From Paenibacillus sp. CF384 (GTDB taxonomy: Bacteria; Bacillota; Bacilli; Paenibacillales; Paenibacillaceae): 64,000 bases of DNA. The number at the start of each line of letters is the position of its first letter. Positions within the stretch are counted from its first letter, which is position 1. The position numbers and the translations under genes were made by a program. The notes under the pieces are model-generated. The model saw only the letters and a program-made list of their open reading frames with translations. It was not told where the DNA came from and did not search any database. Below, one piece after another: positions 16,062 through 23,555 of this stretch. The stretch lies in assembly GCF_900106745.1 (NCBI RefSeq), contig NZ_FNNV01000021.1:1-64000 (forward strand), read 5' to 3'.

Positions 16062-16472
16062 ATGGGTGACGAAATACGCAGAAATATGGCGCTTTTTCCG
16101 ATCGGCATCGTCATGAAGTTGACCGACTTGACCGCGAGGCAAATCCGTTACTACGAGCAGCATGAACTTATCGTTCCCGCTCGTACGTCTGGGAACCAGC
16201 GGCTGTTCTCGTTCAACGATGTGGAGAGGCTGCTAGAGATTAAATCGTTAATCGAGAAGGGCGTTAACATTGCGGGTATTAAGCAAGTAATGAACCCTGT
16301 ATCCAAGGAATCCGAAGACGCGACCGTCGTCAGCGAGCTGTCGGAAGTGAAGCGTCGCGAGCTCTCCGATGCTCAATTGCATCGATTGCTCAAGCAGCAG
16401 CTGCTAGAGAAGAGACCTGGCAAAGCATCTATGATTCAAGGCCAGCTGTCCCGTTTCTATAACAAAAAGTAA
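16062..16472 (+). CDS. glnR: MerR-family nitrogen regulator GlnR
   Basis: Repressor of glutamine synthetase and other nitrogen genes, activated by feedback-inhibited glutamine synthetase. The 136-residue product has an N-terminal winged helix of the MerR type (FPIGIVMKLTDLTARQIRYYEQHELI) and the NQRLFSFNDVERLLEIKSLI second part. The C-terminal tail (MIQGQLSRFYNKK) matches the GlnR tail that senses glutamine synthetase. It lies 33 bases before glnA behind a GlnR box, so it is autoregulated. TnrA is excluded by the context and tail. Confidence 0.96.
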   Translation: MGDEIRRNMALFPIGIVMKLTDLTARQIRYYEQHELIVPARTSGNQRLFSFNDVERLLEIKSLIEKGVNIAGIKQVMNPVSKESEDATVVSELSEVKRRELSDAQLHRLLKQQLLEKRPGKASMIQGQLSRFYNKK

Positions 16473-16505
16473 GCCAAACCAATTAGCCTTTAAGGAGATG
16501 ATTCT

Positions 16506-17834
16506 GTGAGCTACAACAAAGATGACATCAGACGTATTTGCAAAGAACAGAATGTCCGGTTTATTCGACTTCAGTTCACCGATTTGCTCGGAACGATCAA
16601 GAACGTCGAAATTCCGGTAAGTCAGCTGGAAAAGGCACTCGATAACAAAATGATGTTCGACGGCTCGTCCATCGAAGGTTATGTGCGGATTGAAGAGTCC
16701 GACATGTACCTCTATCCGGACCTGGATACATGGGTTGTATTCCCGTGGGTTGCAGAAGATCGTATTGCCCGTCTGATCTGTGATGTATATATGCCTGACG
16801 GTACACCTTTTGCCGGCGATCCGCGCGGCATTCTGAAACGCGTTCTGAAAGAAGCGGAAGAGCTTGGCTTTACTGCGATGAACGTAGGACCAGAACCGGA
16901 ATTTTTCTTATTCAAAACAGATGAGAAGGGCAATCCAACTACAGAGCTTAACGACCAAGGCGGATACTTCGACCTTGCGCCGATGGATCTGGGTGAAAAC
17001 TGCCGCCGTGAAATCGTATTGACGCTGGAAGAAATGGGCTTTGAAATCGAAGCTTCTCACCATGAGGTGGCGCCGGGTCAGCACGAAATCGACTTCAAAT
17101 ATGCGGATGCGATCAAAGCAGCCGATCAAATCCAAACGTTCAAGCTGGTTGTCAAAACAATCGCTCGCCAGCACGGACTGCATGCTTCGTTTATGCCGAA
17201 GCCGCTCTTCGGTGTGAATGGCTCTGGGATGCACTGTCACCAATCGTTGTTCAAGGGCAATGTGAACGCGTTCTACGATGAGAGCGACAAGCTGGGTCTT
17301 AGCCAAACGGCTCGTTATTACATGGCCGGTGTGCTGAACCATGCACGTGCTTTCTCAGCGATTACGAACCCTACCGTAAATTCGTACAAGCGTCTGGTTC
17401 CGGGCTATGAGGCTCCTTGCTACGTGGCTTGGTCCGCAAGCAACCGCAGTCCGATGATTCGTATCCCGGCTTCGCGCGGTCTTAGCACACGCATCGAAGT
17501 TCGCAGTCCGGATCCAGCAGCTAATCCGTACCTAGCGCTTGCGGTTATGCTTAAAGCAGGTCTTGACGGTATCCGTAACAAGACTCCGCTGCCGGCTCCG
17601 ACTGACCGTAACATCTACGTGATGACGGACGAAGAGCGTATCGAAGAGGGCATCCCTACCTTGCCGGATGACCTGAAAGAAGCGTTAACGGAACTGCTTC
17701 GCAGCGAAGTTGTTTGTGAAGCGCTTGGCGATCACGCGCTTGCCCATTTCTATGAGCTTAAAGAAATTGAGTGGGACATGTACCGTACGCAAATCCACGA
17801 GTGGGAACGCGATCAGTACTTGACGCTCTACTAG
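16506..17834 (+). CDS. glnA: Glutamine synthetase type I
   Basis: Makes glutamine from glutamate, ammonia and ATP as a dodecamer. The 442-residue length is that of the short GSI-alpha class, which is feedback-inhibited and not adenylylated. Motifs [20 protein letters not shown], the ATP-site [13 protein letters not shown] and the glutamate-site [17 protein letters not shown] are intact. The start is GTG at 16506 after AAGGAG (16492-16497). In Bacillus the inhibited enzyme acts as co-regulator of GlnR. A strong terminator follows. Confidence 0.98.
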   Translation: MSYNKDDIRRICKEQNVRFIRLQFTDLLGTIKNVEIPVSQLEKALDNKMMFDGSSIEGYVRIEESDMYLYPDLDTWVVFPWVAEDRIARLICDVYMPDGTPFAGDPRGILKRVLKEAEELGFTAMNVGPEPEFFLFKTDEKGNPTTELNDQGGYFDLAPMDLGENCRREIVLTLEEMGFEIEASHHEVAPGQHEIDFKYADAIKAADQIQTFKLVVKTIARQHGLHASFMPKPLFGVNGSGMHCHQSLFKGNVNAFYDESDKLGLSQTARYYMAGVLNHARAFSAITNPTVNSYKRLVPGYEAPCYVAWSASNRSPMIRIPASRGLSTRIEVRSPDPAANPYLALAVMLKAGLDGIRNKTPLPAPTDRNIYVMTDEERIEEGIPTLPDDLKEALTELLRSEVVCEALGDHALAHFYELKEIEWDMYRTQIHEWERDQYLTLY

Positions 17835-17843
17835 AACCGAAGA

Positions 17844-17878
17844 AACCCTTGATGCGATATGGTATCAAGGGTTTTTTT
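17844..17878 (+). terminator. Terminator of glnRA
   Basis: AACCCTTGAT (17844-17853) pairs with ATCAAGGGTT (17864-17873) around a 10-base loop, followed by a run of seven T. Confidence 0.92.
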
Positions 17879-17970
17879 GCGTCTTCGAGTGATCGTGCTT
17901 CCGCACTTGTACCTCTGCTTCCGCATACGATGCCACAATAGCCATTCGATCCATGAAGGAGGCAGCGTGT

Positions 17971-18555
17971 GTGAAGAGTAAAGCGGCGACAAGAGCAGAG
18001 AAACCGTTCCGACTTACCGGAGCGATATTATCTCATGTAGCAGCAACGATGGTGCCATTCTTAAGGAAGATCGTACTGAACTATTCCTATGCCTTGAAAT
18101 GGTCCAAGGCTGTTCGCGGAGCGGATTTAGATGTCTTATCCGCTCTATTTAAGTCGGTTGTGCCTTCAGCTAAGTTAAATGGGTTCTCTACGAATGCCAT
18201 AGGCTACTTCTTTGATTTTGAGTTTCCTGAACCGATCCTTCTATATTCCGTCGGAACGACGATCCCCCCCGGAACGACCCAATTCACATTCTCAACTCCG
18301 ATACATCGAGCTATTGCAAGAGCAATACTGCCTTTCTATAAAATGCTTCGATCCTCTTCGACTTACGCAGCTGCCGTTGCTGCTGCCGTGAACAACAATA
18401 ATCGAACAAGATTGGCAGCCTTGATTCGACAAAAAGTAACAGCATATGCGCTGAAATCGATAACGATTGATTTCTCAGGCATAGCCTTAAGCTTCAAATA
18501 CAAGAGCAGTAAATACACCTATCGTCATTTGCTATTCCGCGAAATCGTAGGTTAG
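17971..18555 (+). CDS. Unknown protein
   Basis: I do not recognise this 194-residue protein. The start is taken as GTG at 17971 because AAGGAGG (17956-17962) is 8 bases before it; an in-frame ATG at 17953 would place that ribosome site inside the gene. The N-terminus is basic (VKSKAATRAEKPFR), followed by a mildly hydrophobic stretch (LTGAILSHVAATMVPFL). The middle part FDFEFPEPILLYSVG is rich in Phe and Pro, there is an Ala-rich segment with four Asn in a row, and the C-terminus has repeated Tyr/Lys/Ser. No signal peptide, catalytic motif or clear membrane helix is seen. It stands alone between the glnA terminator and convergent lexA. Confidence 0.7.
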   Translation: MKSKAATRAEKPFRLTGAILSHVAATMVPFLRKIVLNYSYALKWSKAVRGADLDVLSALFKSVVPSAKLNGFSTNAIGYFFDFEFPEPILLYSVGTTIPPGTTQFTFSTPIHRAIARAILPFYKMLRSSSTYAAAVAAAVNNNNRTRLAALIRQKVTAYALKSITIDFSGIALSFKYKSSKYTYRHLLFREIVG

Positions 18556-18602
18556 CTGACATAATGGAGGCACATCGGCGGCGTTGCGTGGCGGATGACA
18601 GG

Positions 18603-18648
18603 AAAAGAGGCATTTCCTAACGCTGCAGCAGCGAGTAGAAATGCCTCT
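18603..18648 (-). terminator. Terminator of lexA
   Basis: AGAGGCATTT (18606-18615) pairs with AAATGCCTCT (18639-18648). On the minus strand the stem is followed by TTTTCC, as expected after lexA. Confidence 0.8.
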
Positions 18649-18661
18649 AATGATGTGTAGG

Positions 18662-19282
18662 CTAATGGATGTCGCGGAAAAGTCCGATGACTTTGCCGAG
18701 AATGGAGACGTTACGCAGACGGATCGGTTCCATGGTGGAATTCTCCGGTTGCAGACGGATATGATCCTTCTCTTTATAGAAGGTCTTAACCGTTGCTTCG
18801 TCTTCTTCTGTCATCGCAACGACGATATCGCCGTTGGAAGCGGTTTGCTGTTGGCGGACAATGACGTAATCGCCGTTATGAATGCCTGCTTCGATCATAC
18901 TTTCACCGACAACGTTAAGGATGAATACGTTGTGGTCGCCAACCTTATCAGCCGGAAGGGGGAAGTAATCCTCAATGTTCTCAGTTGCAGTTATCGGTAC
19001 ACCGGCAGTTACCTTACCTACTACAGGAACCTTTGCAATGGAGAGCGGGAATGGAATCTCGTTGTCTTCGCCGTCCAAGATCTCAATTGCGCGAGGTTTG
19101 GTTGGGTCACGGCGAATAAGGCCTTTCTTCTCCAGGCGATCAAGATGGCCATGGACAGTTGAGCTGGAAGCGAGTCCGACCGCTTCACCGATCTCGCGAA
19201 CGGAAGGCGGATAACCTTTCTCGCGAACTTCCGTCTTAATGAATTCTAGTATCGCCTGTTGGCGGTTTGAAAGTTTCGACAC
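18662..19282 (-). CDS. lexA: SOS repressor LexA
   Basis: Represses DNA-damage genes and cleaves itself when RecA is activated. The second of two in-frame GTG codons is taken as start (19282), giving MSKLSNRQQ and 206 residues, as in B. subtilis LexA (205); the first GTG (19291) overlaps the GGAG ribosome site. The winged helix covers 1-70 ([25 protein letters not shown]). The cleavage site is Ala93-Gly94 in KVTAGVP. The catalytic Ser128 (VGESM) and Lys166 (ATVKTF) are present. It diverges from yneA; a LexA box sits between its own -10 and -35, fitting autoregulation. Confidence 0.98.
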   Translation of the reverse strand: MSKLSNRQQAILEFIKTEVREKGYPPSVREIGEAVGLASSSTVHGHLDRLEKKGLIRRDPTKPRAIEILDGEDNEIPFPLSIAKVPVVGKVTAGVPITATENIEDYFPLPADKVGDHNVFILNVVGESMIEAGIHNGDYVIVRQQQTASNGDIVVAMTEEDEATVKTFYKEKDHIRLQPENSTMEPIRLRNVSILGKVIGLFRDIH

Positions 19283-19313
19283 CGGAATCACTCCAAAGTT
19301 TCATTTGTGTCAA

Positions 19314-19342
19314 ATTATAACACAGAACCGGAGTTCGTACAA
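19314..19342 (-). promoter_or_regulatory. Promoter of lexA with LexA box in the spacer
   Basis: On the minus strand TATAAT lies at 19319-19314 and a weak -35 (TTGTAC) at 19342-19337, spaced 17 bases. The perfect box GAACCGGAGTTC (19325-19336) fills the spacer. Confidence 0.65.
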
Positions 19343-19456
19343 ACATAAGTTCGAGAAACACAAGTTCGCATATTTTCGCGAACAAATGTTCCAAAAATGC
19401 TTGACCACAAACAAATGTTCGTGTTATTCTAGGTTTAACAAATAGAACAAACGTTT
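19325..19456. promoter_or_regulatory. Cluster of LexA operators between lexA and yneA
   Basis: Two perfect GAAC-N4-GTTC cores lie at 19325-19336 and 19380-19391. Four more sites with a single mismatch in the eight core bases lie at 19341-19352, 19356-19367, 19409-19420 and 19445-19456. The box at 19409 overlaps the yneA promoter spacer and the one at 19445 is just before the yneA ribosome site. Several boxes between lexA and yneA are known in B. subtilis; six candidates is a lot. Confidence 0.8.
19401..19430 (+). promoter_or_regulatory. Promoter of yneA
   Basis: TTGACC (19401-19406) with TATTCT (19425-19430) at 18 bases. A LexA box (19409-19420) lies in the spacer, so repression would be direct. 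Confidence 0.55.
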
Positions 19457-19472
19457 GGGGTGCTGGAGAATG

Positions 19473-19856
19473 ATGACAACGATGTCCACTTACTCTTCTA
19501 CTTATAAAGGTGAAGCTCGCAATACAAGGAATACTCGCGCTGTGAAGCGTAGTTGGCAAGAGAGAAGAACAGAACGCCTGTTAATGAGACTAGCCGCAGC
19601 AACTCTGTTCTTCGTATTGCTCTTCACAGGATTGTCACTGATGACAAGCCAAGCGAACAGTGAACACCCGGCGGCACCATCTGCTTCGGAACAGATTGTA
19701 GTTGTAGGTTCCGGCGACACACTATGGAACATCGCTAGCAGTATTCGTAAGGAAGGCGAAGATATACGTCACGTTGTGTTTAACTTGAAACAACGGAACA
19801 ACCTAACTTCCAGCTCGCTGCAAGCTGGACAATCCTTGATTATACCCGCTGAATAA
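19473..19856 (+). CDS. yneA: SOS cell-division suppressor YneA (LysM protein)
   Basis: Stops cell division during the SOS response. The product is about 127 residues: a basic cytoplasmic part rich in Arg (to about residue 38), one membrane segment (LMRLAAATLFFVLLFTGLSLM), then a short spacer and a LysM domain (VVVGSGDTLWNIASSIR to AGQSLIIP). This layout and the divergent position to lexA fit YneA. TGGAG at 19464-19468 is followed by ATG codons at 19470, 19473 and 19482; the exact start is uncertain. The N-terminal arm is longer than in B. subtilis YneA. Confidence 0.9.
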   Translation: MTTMSTYSSTYKGEARNTRNTRAVKRSWQERRTERLLMRLAAATLFFVLLFTGLSLMTSQANSEHPAAPSASEQIVVVGSGDTLWNIASSIRKEGEDIRHVVFNLKQRNNLTSSSLQAGQSLIIPAE

Positions 19857-19932
19857 CTGGGCTGATCGAAACAGCTTCTATAAGAAAGAATACATACTTG
19901 CAAGAATGATCTATCATAGTCTACGTTCAGAG

Positions 19933-19961
19933 GTCTGAGTCTTTGTTGCTCAGGCTTTTTT
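19933..19961 (+). terminator. Terminator after yneA
   Basis: GTCTGAG (19933-19939) pairs with CTCAGGC (19949-19955), followed by six T. The roughly 175 bases from here to the next gene hold no convincing gene; a TAATAA-like -10 lies near 19981. Confidence 0.7.
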
Positions 19962-20137
19962 CATTTCTTACGGCATAATGTAATAATAAGGTACTTCCGA
20001 GATGAGGTTGAAAGAGGATGGCCAAGACAAGCGTTAACGAGCCTCAGAGAGGGCCATTTCGCCTTGACAATGGGCAATTAAAAATGTCAAAGTAAAGAAT
20101 GACATGTTGGCCGAATCAGGGAAGGAGCATATTCGAA

Positions 20138-20335
20138 ATGGAAAAGATTATCGCCCGTATTAATGAACTATCCAGAAAGAACAAAACCGTAGGGTTGTCA
20201 CCGGAGGAACTGGTCGAACGCGACGAGCTTCGTCGTCTATACCTTGAGAATTTCAAGAAAAACTTCCGGAACCAGCTCGATACCATTAAATATGTAGAAG
20301 ATGAAGAGAACGGGGAAGACACGATCAAGCATTAG
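20138..20335 (+). CDS. ynzC: DUF896 (UPF0291, YnzC-like) protein
   Basis: A small 65-residue protein. MEKIIARINELSRKNK followed by GLSPEELVERDELRRLYLENFKKNFRNQL is the helical-hairpin signature of DUF896. In B. subtilis ynzC lies in the yneA operon, so the location close to yneA supports the name. Function is unknown. AAGGAG at 20122-20127 favours the ATG at 20138. Confidence 0.9.
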   Translation: MEKIIARINELSRKNKTVGLSPEELVERDELRRLYLENFKKNFRNQLDTIKYVEDEENGEDTIKH

Positions 20336-20365
20336 CAGCAGTCTATTTGAAGGAGGACATGTAGC

Positions 20366-21352
20366 ATGCAATATCGTTTACTAGGCCGAAGCGGTTTAGC
20401 CGTATCGGAGCTTTGTTTAGGTACAATGACGTTCGGTAATACGACAAGCGAGACGGATTCGATAGAGATGATGAATCGTTTCTTCGAGAAAGGCGGCAAT
20501 TTCCTTGATACTGCGAACGTGTATGTATCCGGCCGCTCTGAAGAGATCGTAGGCAAAGCGATCAAAGATCGACGTTCAGAAGTTGTGCTCGCAACGAAAG
20601 TGAGATTCGCAACCGCGAATCACCCTAACGGCGTCGGTGTTTCCAGAAAGCATATTATGGATGCCGTTGAAGCAAGCTTGAAGAGACTGGATACCGACTA
20701 TATCGATCTCTATCAAGTGCATGTGTGGGATCACGCAACACCGATTGAAGAGACGCTTCGCGCACTGGATGATCTGGTTACGTCAGGTAAAGTTCGTTAT
20801 ATCGGCTGTTCCAATTTCTTCGCCTGGCAGCTTATGAAGTCGTTGTCCACCAGCGATTGGAATCGTTATGTTCGATTCATCTCCATTCAACCGCAATACA
20901 GCCTAGTCAGTCGTGAAATGGACCGCGAAATGTTATCCTTATGTTTGGAGGAGAATGTAGGCGTTATCCCTTGGGCACCTCTAGGCGGCGGATTTCTGAC
21001 GGGCAGATATACGCAAGAAGAGCCTGTAAGTGGAAGATTAACGTCCAAGCAAGGCGAGAGTTCCTGGGCACTTCGTGCTAACGCGGGGAATTTTGCCGTG
21101 CTTGAGGCTGTGCTAAGCGCAGCCAAGGAACTAGATCGTACACCTGCACAAGTTGCGCTATCCTGGCTGCTGCAACGCAAAGGGATTACATCTCCGATCT
21201 TTGGTGCAAGCACATTGGAGCAGTTTGAAGATAATATGGGTGCGATCGGTTGGATGATGCCGGATTCCGTATGGAACAAGCTTGATGAAGTAAGCGCGTT
21301 GCCAAGCGAATATCCGAACCGATTTATTGCGAAATTCGCCAGACCGATCTAA
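20366..21352 (+). CDS. Aldo/keto reductase
   Basis: Predicted NADPH-dependent carbonyl reductase, 328 residues, with the TIM-barrel fold. The catalytic tetrad is visible: Asp in FLDTANVY, Tyr in the same motif, Lys in VLATKVRF and His in YQVHVWD. The cofactor-binding end has GITSPIFGASTLEQFEDN. The substrate cannot be told from sequence. A good ribosome site (GAAGGAGGA) precedes it, and it lies 30 bases after the DUF896 gene. Confidence 0.93.
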   Translation: MQYRLLGRSGLAVSELCLGTMTFGNTTSETDSIEMMNRFFEKGGNFLDTANVYVSGRSEEIVGKAIKDRRSEVVLATKVRFATANHPNGVGVSRKHIMDAVEASLKRLDTDYIDLYQVHVWDHATPIEETLRALDDLVTSGKVRYIGCSNFFAWQLMKSLSTSDWNRYVRFISIQPQYSLVSREMDREMLSLCLEENVGVIPWAPLGGGFLTGRYTQEEPVSGRLTSKQGESSWALRANAGNFAVLEAVLSAAKELDRTPAQVALSWLLQRKGITSPIFGASTLEQFEDNMGAIGWMMPDSVWNKLDEVSALPSEYPNRFIAKFARPI

Positions 21353-21403
21353 CTTAGAGCAAGTCGATTACAGCGTGTTGAAGATTATGAAGGAGGAACA
21401 CCC

Positions 21404-21922
21404 TTGTCAAGATCGTGGGAACGTAAAGTACAGAAGAATCAAGCAGAAATCAACAAACAACGCAAGAAGCATGGAAAGGCGCCGCTCATGGCTGCCAAAT
21501 CAAGTGGAGAGAAGCTCGACACGTTCAGAGGAAGAAGTTATTTGATGCCGGCATTCCTGATGCTGTTCATCCTTTTCTATGTAATCGTGACTGTTACATC
21601 GGATACATACAAGCAGACTGGCAATATGTTCTGGCTGACTGTAGGTTGCTATGTCATCCTGGCATTGCTATTCACGCTGCGCCGTCCGTATCTATCGGTA
21701 GGCAGCGACTATATTCGCTCTCGCCGGTTCACAGGTGATCGCTCAATCAATGTAAACAACATTAAAGCCATCTCCTCGCAGAAAGGCTACATCGTTGTTG
21801 AGCAGCATAAAGGCGGCAACTGGGTGTTCTCGCGCGTCATCAACCGATTCCCAACGGATCAAATGTCGGAACGCCTGCGGACGTTCTCCGCGCAGCATGG
21901 TATTTCGTTTACTGAAAAATAA
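21404..21922 (+). CDS. Two-helix membrane protein of unknown function
   Basis: A 172-residue protein I cannot assign to a family. It starts at TTG (21404) seven bases after AAGGAGG (21390-21396). The first 45 residues are strongly basic. Two membrane segments follow (LMPAFLMLFILFYVIVTV and MFWLTVGCYVILALLF). The C-terminal 80 residues look like a small beta domain (YLSVGSDYIRSRRFTGDRSINVNNIKAI), similar in shape to PH-like domains in other membrane proteins, which is inference. Located between the reductase and a HAD gene, with 51- and 26-base gaps. Confidence 0.8.
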   Translation: MSRSWERKVQKNQAEINKQRKKHGKAPLMAAKSSGEKLDTFRGRSYLMPAFLMLFILFYVIVTVTSDTYKQTGNMFWLTVGCYVILALLFTLRRPYLSVGSDYIRSRRFTGDRSINVNNIKAISSQKGYIVVEQHKGGNWVFSRVINRFPTDQMSERLRTFSAQHGISFTEK

Positions 21923-21948
21923 TTCGGAAGTGGAGTGCAGACACGATT

Positions 21949-22734
21949 ATGGCTAAACAAGCAGTCTTATTTGATCTCGACGATACGCTACTATGGGATG
22001 ACCGAAGCGTACAGGAAGCATTCGATGCGACCTGTCTAACCGCTGCAGCACAAACCGGGGTGGATGCCAAAGCGCTGGAAAACGCGGTACGCCGTGAAGC
22101 TCGGGCACTCTATGAATCCTATGAAACGTTCCCATTCACCAAAATGATCGGAATCAATCCGTTTGAGGGGCTATGGGCGAACTTTCTGGAAGGGGAACAA
22201 GAAGAGTTCCGCCAGCTCCAGCAGCTCGCTCCGGCCTACCGCCGCGAGGCTTGGACACGTGGCCTGAAGGCGCTCGGCGTGGATAACGCAGAGCTCGGAG
22301 CTCAGCTCGCGGAACAGTTCCCGGCTGAACGTCGCAGCCGCCCCTATGTATATGAAGAGACGTTTGCAATCTTGGATCAGCTCAAAGGCAAGTACAAGCT
22401 CCTGCTGCTGACGAACGGATCGCCTGATCTGCAGCGCGAGAAGCTGGCCGGCGTTCCGGCGATCGTGCCTTATTTTGATCATATTATTATTTCGGGTGAA
22501 TTTGGCCAAGGGAAACCTGCTGCTGCCATCTTCCATCATGCATTAGAGCGTTTAGGCGTTCAGCCGGAGCACGGCATTATGGTGGGGGATAAGCTGACGA
22601 CGGATATTCTGGGCGCCAATACAATTGGCATGACATCCGTTTGGATTAATCGTCATGGCATGACGCGTTCCGATGAAATTATTCCTTCGCATGAAATCAA
22701 GCATTTGGAAGAATTGCTGCCTCTACTACTGTAA
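21949..22734 (+). CDS. HAD-superfamily hydrolase
   Basis: A 261-residue predicted phosphatase. Motif I FDLDDTLLWD, motif II LLTNGSPD, motif III lysine in FGQGKPAAAIF and motif IV MVGDKLTTDILGAN are all present. The large helical cap between motifs I and II is of the C1 type (YsaA/HAD-IA). The substrate is unknown. A bidirectional hairpin separates it from convergent mtnD. Confidence 0.92.
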   Translation: MAKQAVLFDLDDTLLWDDRSVQEAFDATCLTAAAQTGVDAKALENAVRREARALYESYETFPFTKMIGINPFEGLWANFLEGEQEEFRQLQQLAPAYRREAWTRGLKALGVDNAELGAQLAEQFPAERRSRPYVYEETFAILDQLKGKYKLLLLTNGSPDLQREKLAGVPAIVPYFDHIIISGEFGQGKPAAAIFHHALERLGVQPEHGIMVGDKLTTDILGANTIGMTSVWINRHGMTRSDEIIPSHEIKHLEELLPLLL

Positions 22735-22766
22735 TCAGGATGCAAGCAGCACTTATAGAGGAACAA

Positions 22767-22800
22767 AGAAGAAGACCCGTCCGAGGACGGGTCTTCTTCT
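22767..22800. terminator. Bidirectional hairpin between HAD gene and mtnD
   Basis: A 16-base perfect inverted repeat (22767-22782 and 22785-22800) with a GC-rich core and A- and T-rich ends. It serves two convergent genes. Confidence 0.85.
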
Positions 22801-22825
22801 ATTGCTTTCACCTAGAATCCGATTA

Positions 22826-23362
22826 TTAGGCGAAAGAAGGATCTTCAATATTCTGAGCGACCCAGCCGTCCTTCTCGATGAAGAGGCGAACAGCGATGAT
22901 TTCGCGGTTGTCCATCAGCGTGAAGAAGTGTGCTTTGTTCTCCGGAACAGAGATGACATCGCCGGCTTCCAGCTCAACGTCGAAATATCCGGTTTCCTCG
23001 TCACCTTTAATGATGAAGATGCCGCGACCGGACACGATTCCGCGAATTTCATCTTCGGTATGGATGTGGATTTGCTCAAACTTCTTCAGCAATTCTTCGA
23101 TATTCGGAGTTGCGTCTGACAGAGAGATAACATCCCAAATTTTGTAGCCGCGACGTGCCGCAAGGTCCTTGATTTCATCGTCGTATGTGCTAAGGATCGT
23201 TTGCTTCTCTTCATCATTCAATACAAATTTGTTATGAAGTTCAGTTGGAAGCTTGCTTGCATCCCAGTGCTCATAAAGTACTTCTTGCTTCTCTAGAAAG
23301 GCGCGGACGTTCTCTTCGCCGGAGATGCGCTCATCCGTGCTGCGAATTCGAATTTCTGCCAT
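22826..23362 (-). CDS. mtnD: Acireductone dioxygenase
   Basis: Cupin enzyme of the methionine salvage pathway that splits acireductone to the keto acid precursor of methionine (Fe form). The 178-residue product has the metal ligands in HIHTEDEIRG (two His and Glu) and a fourth His in NKAHFFTLMDN. The start at 23362 is set by AGAGGGA just upstream; the open frame extends further up without a ribosome site. It is the only salvage gene in the window and diverges from metH. TATAAT on the minus strand at 23413-23408 is a likely -10. Confidence 0.94.
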   Translation of the reverse strand: MAEIRIRSTDERISGEENVRAFLEKQEVLYEHWDASKLPTELHNKFVLNDEEKQTILSTYDDEIKDLAARRGYKIWDVISLSDATPNIEELLKKFEQIHIHTEDEIRGIVSGRGIFIIKGDEETGYFDVELEAGDVISVPENKAHFFTLMDNREIIAVRLFIEKDGWVAQNIEDPSFA

Positions 23363-23555
23363 TGTATAATCCCTCTTTTCACAAAAATCGTAATTCCGAT
23401 CAGAATAATTATAGAACAAAACGAATGACCTGAAAAGGTTCTTTGCACGCGGGGTGAATTCTGGTAGAGTATAGGGAAATGATTTTTGCTGAATCGACCA
23501 CGCCTTGGCTAGCGTAAAGGCAGTGAGTTGGATTATCGGAAGGGAAGTGCATCTT

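Noticed and set aside
18641..19162. A 173-codon plus-strand ORF across lexA
   Set aside because: It is a shadow of lexA on the other strand. It has no ribosome site or recognisable family, while lexA is certain.
19880..19930. A sigma-K-like pattern (AC, 17 bases, CATAGTCTA) after yneA
   Set aside because: It is followed within a few bases by a terminator and no gene, so it would have nothing to drive. The pattern is loose and can occur by chance.
20018..20095. A 25-codon ORF between yneA and the DUF896 gene
   Set aside because: It has no well-spaced ribosome site (AGAGG touches the ATG) and no recognisable product. It lies in a short intergenic stretch where a chance ORF of this size is likely.
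23363..23555. Possible S-box or cobalamin riboswitch before metH
   Set aside because: I looked for the conserved S-box and cobalamin-box cores and found neither. The stretch is also too short for a cobalamin riboswitch plus terminator together with the divergent mtnD promoter.
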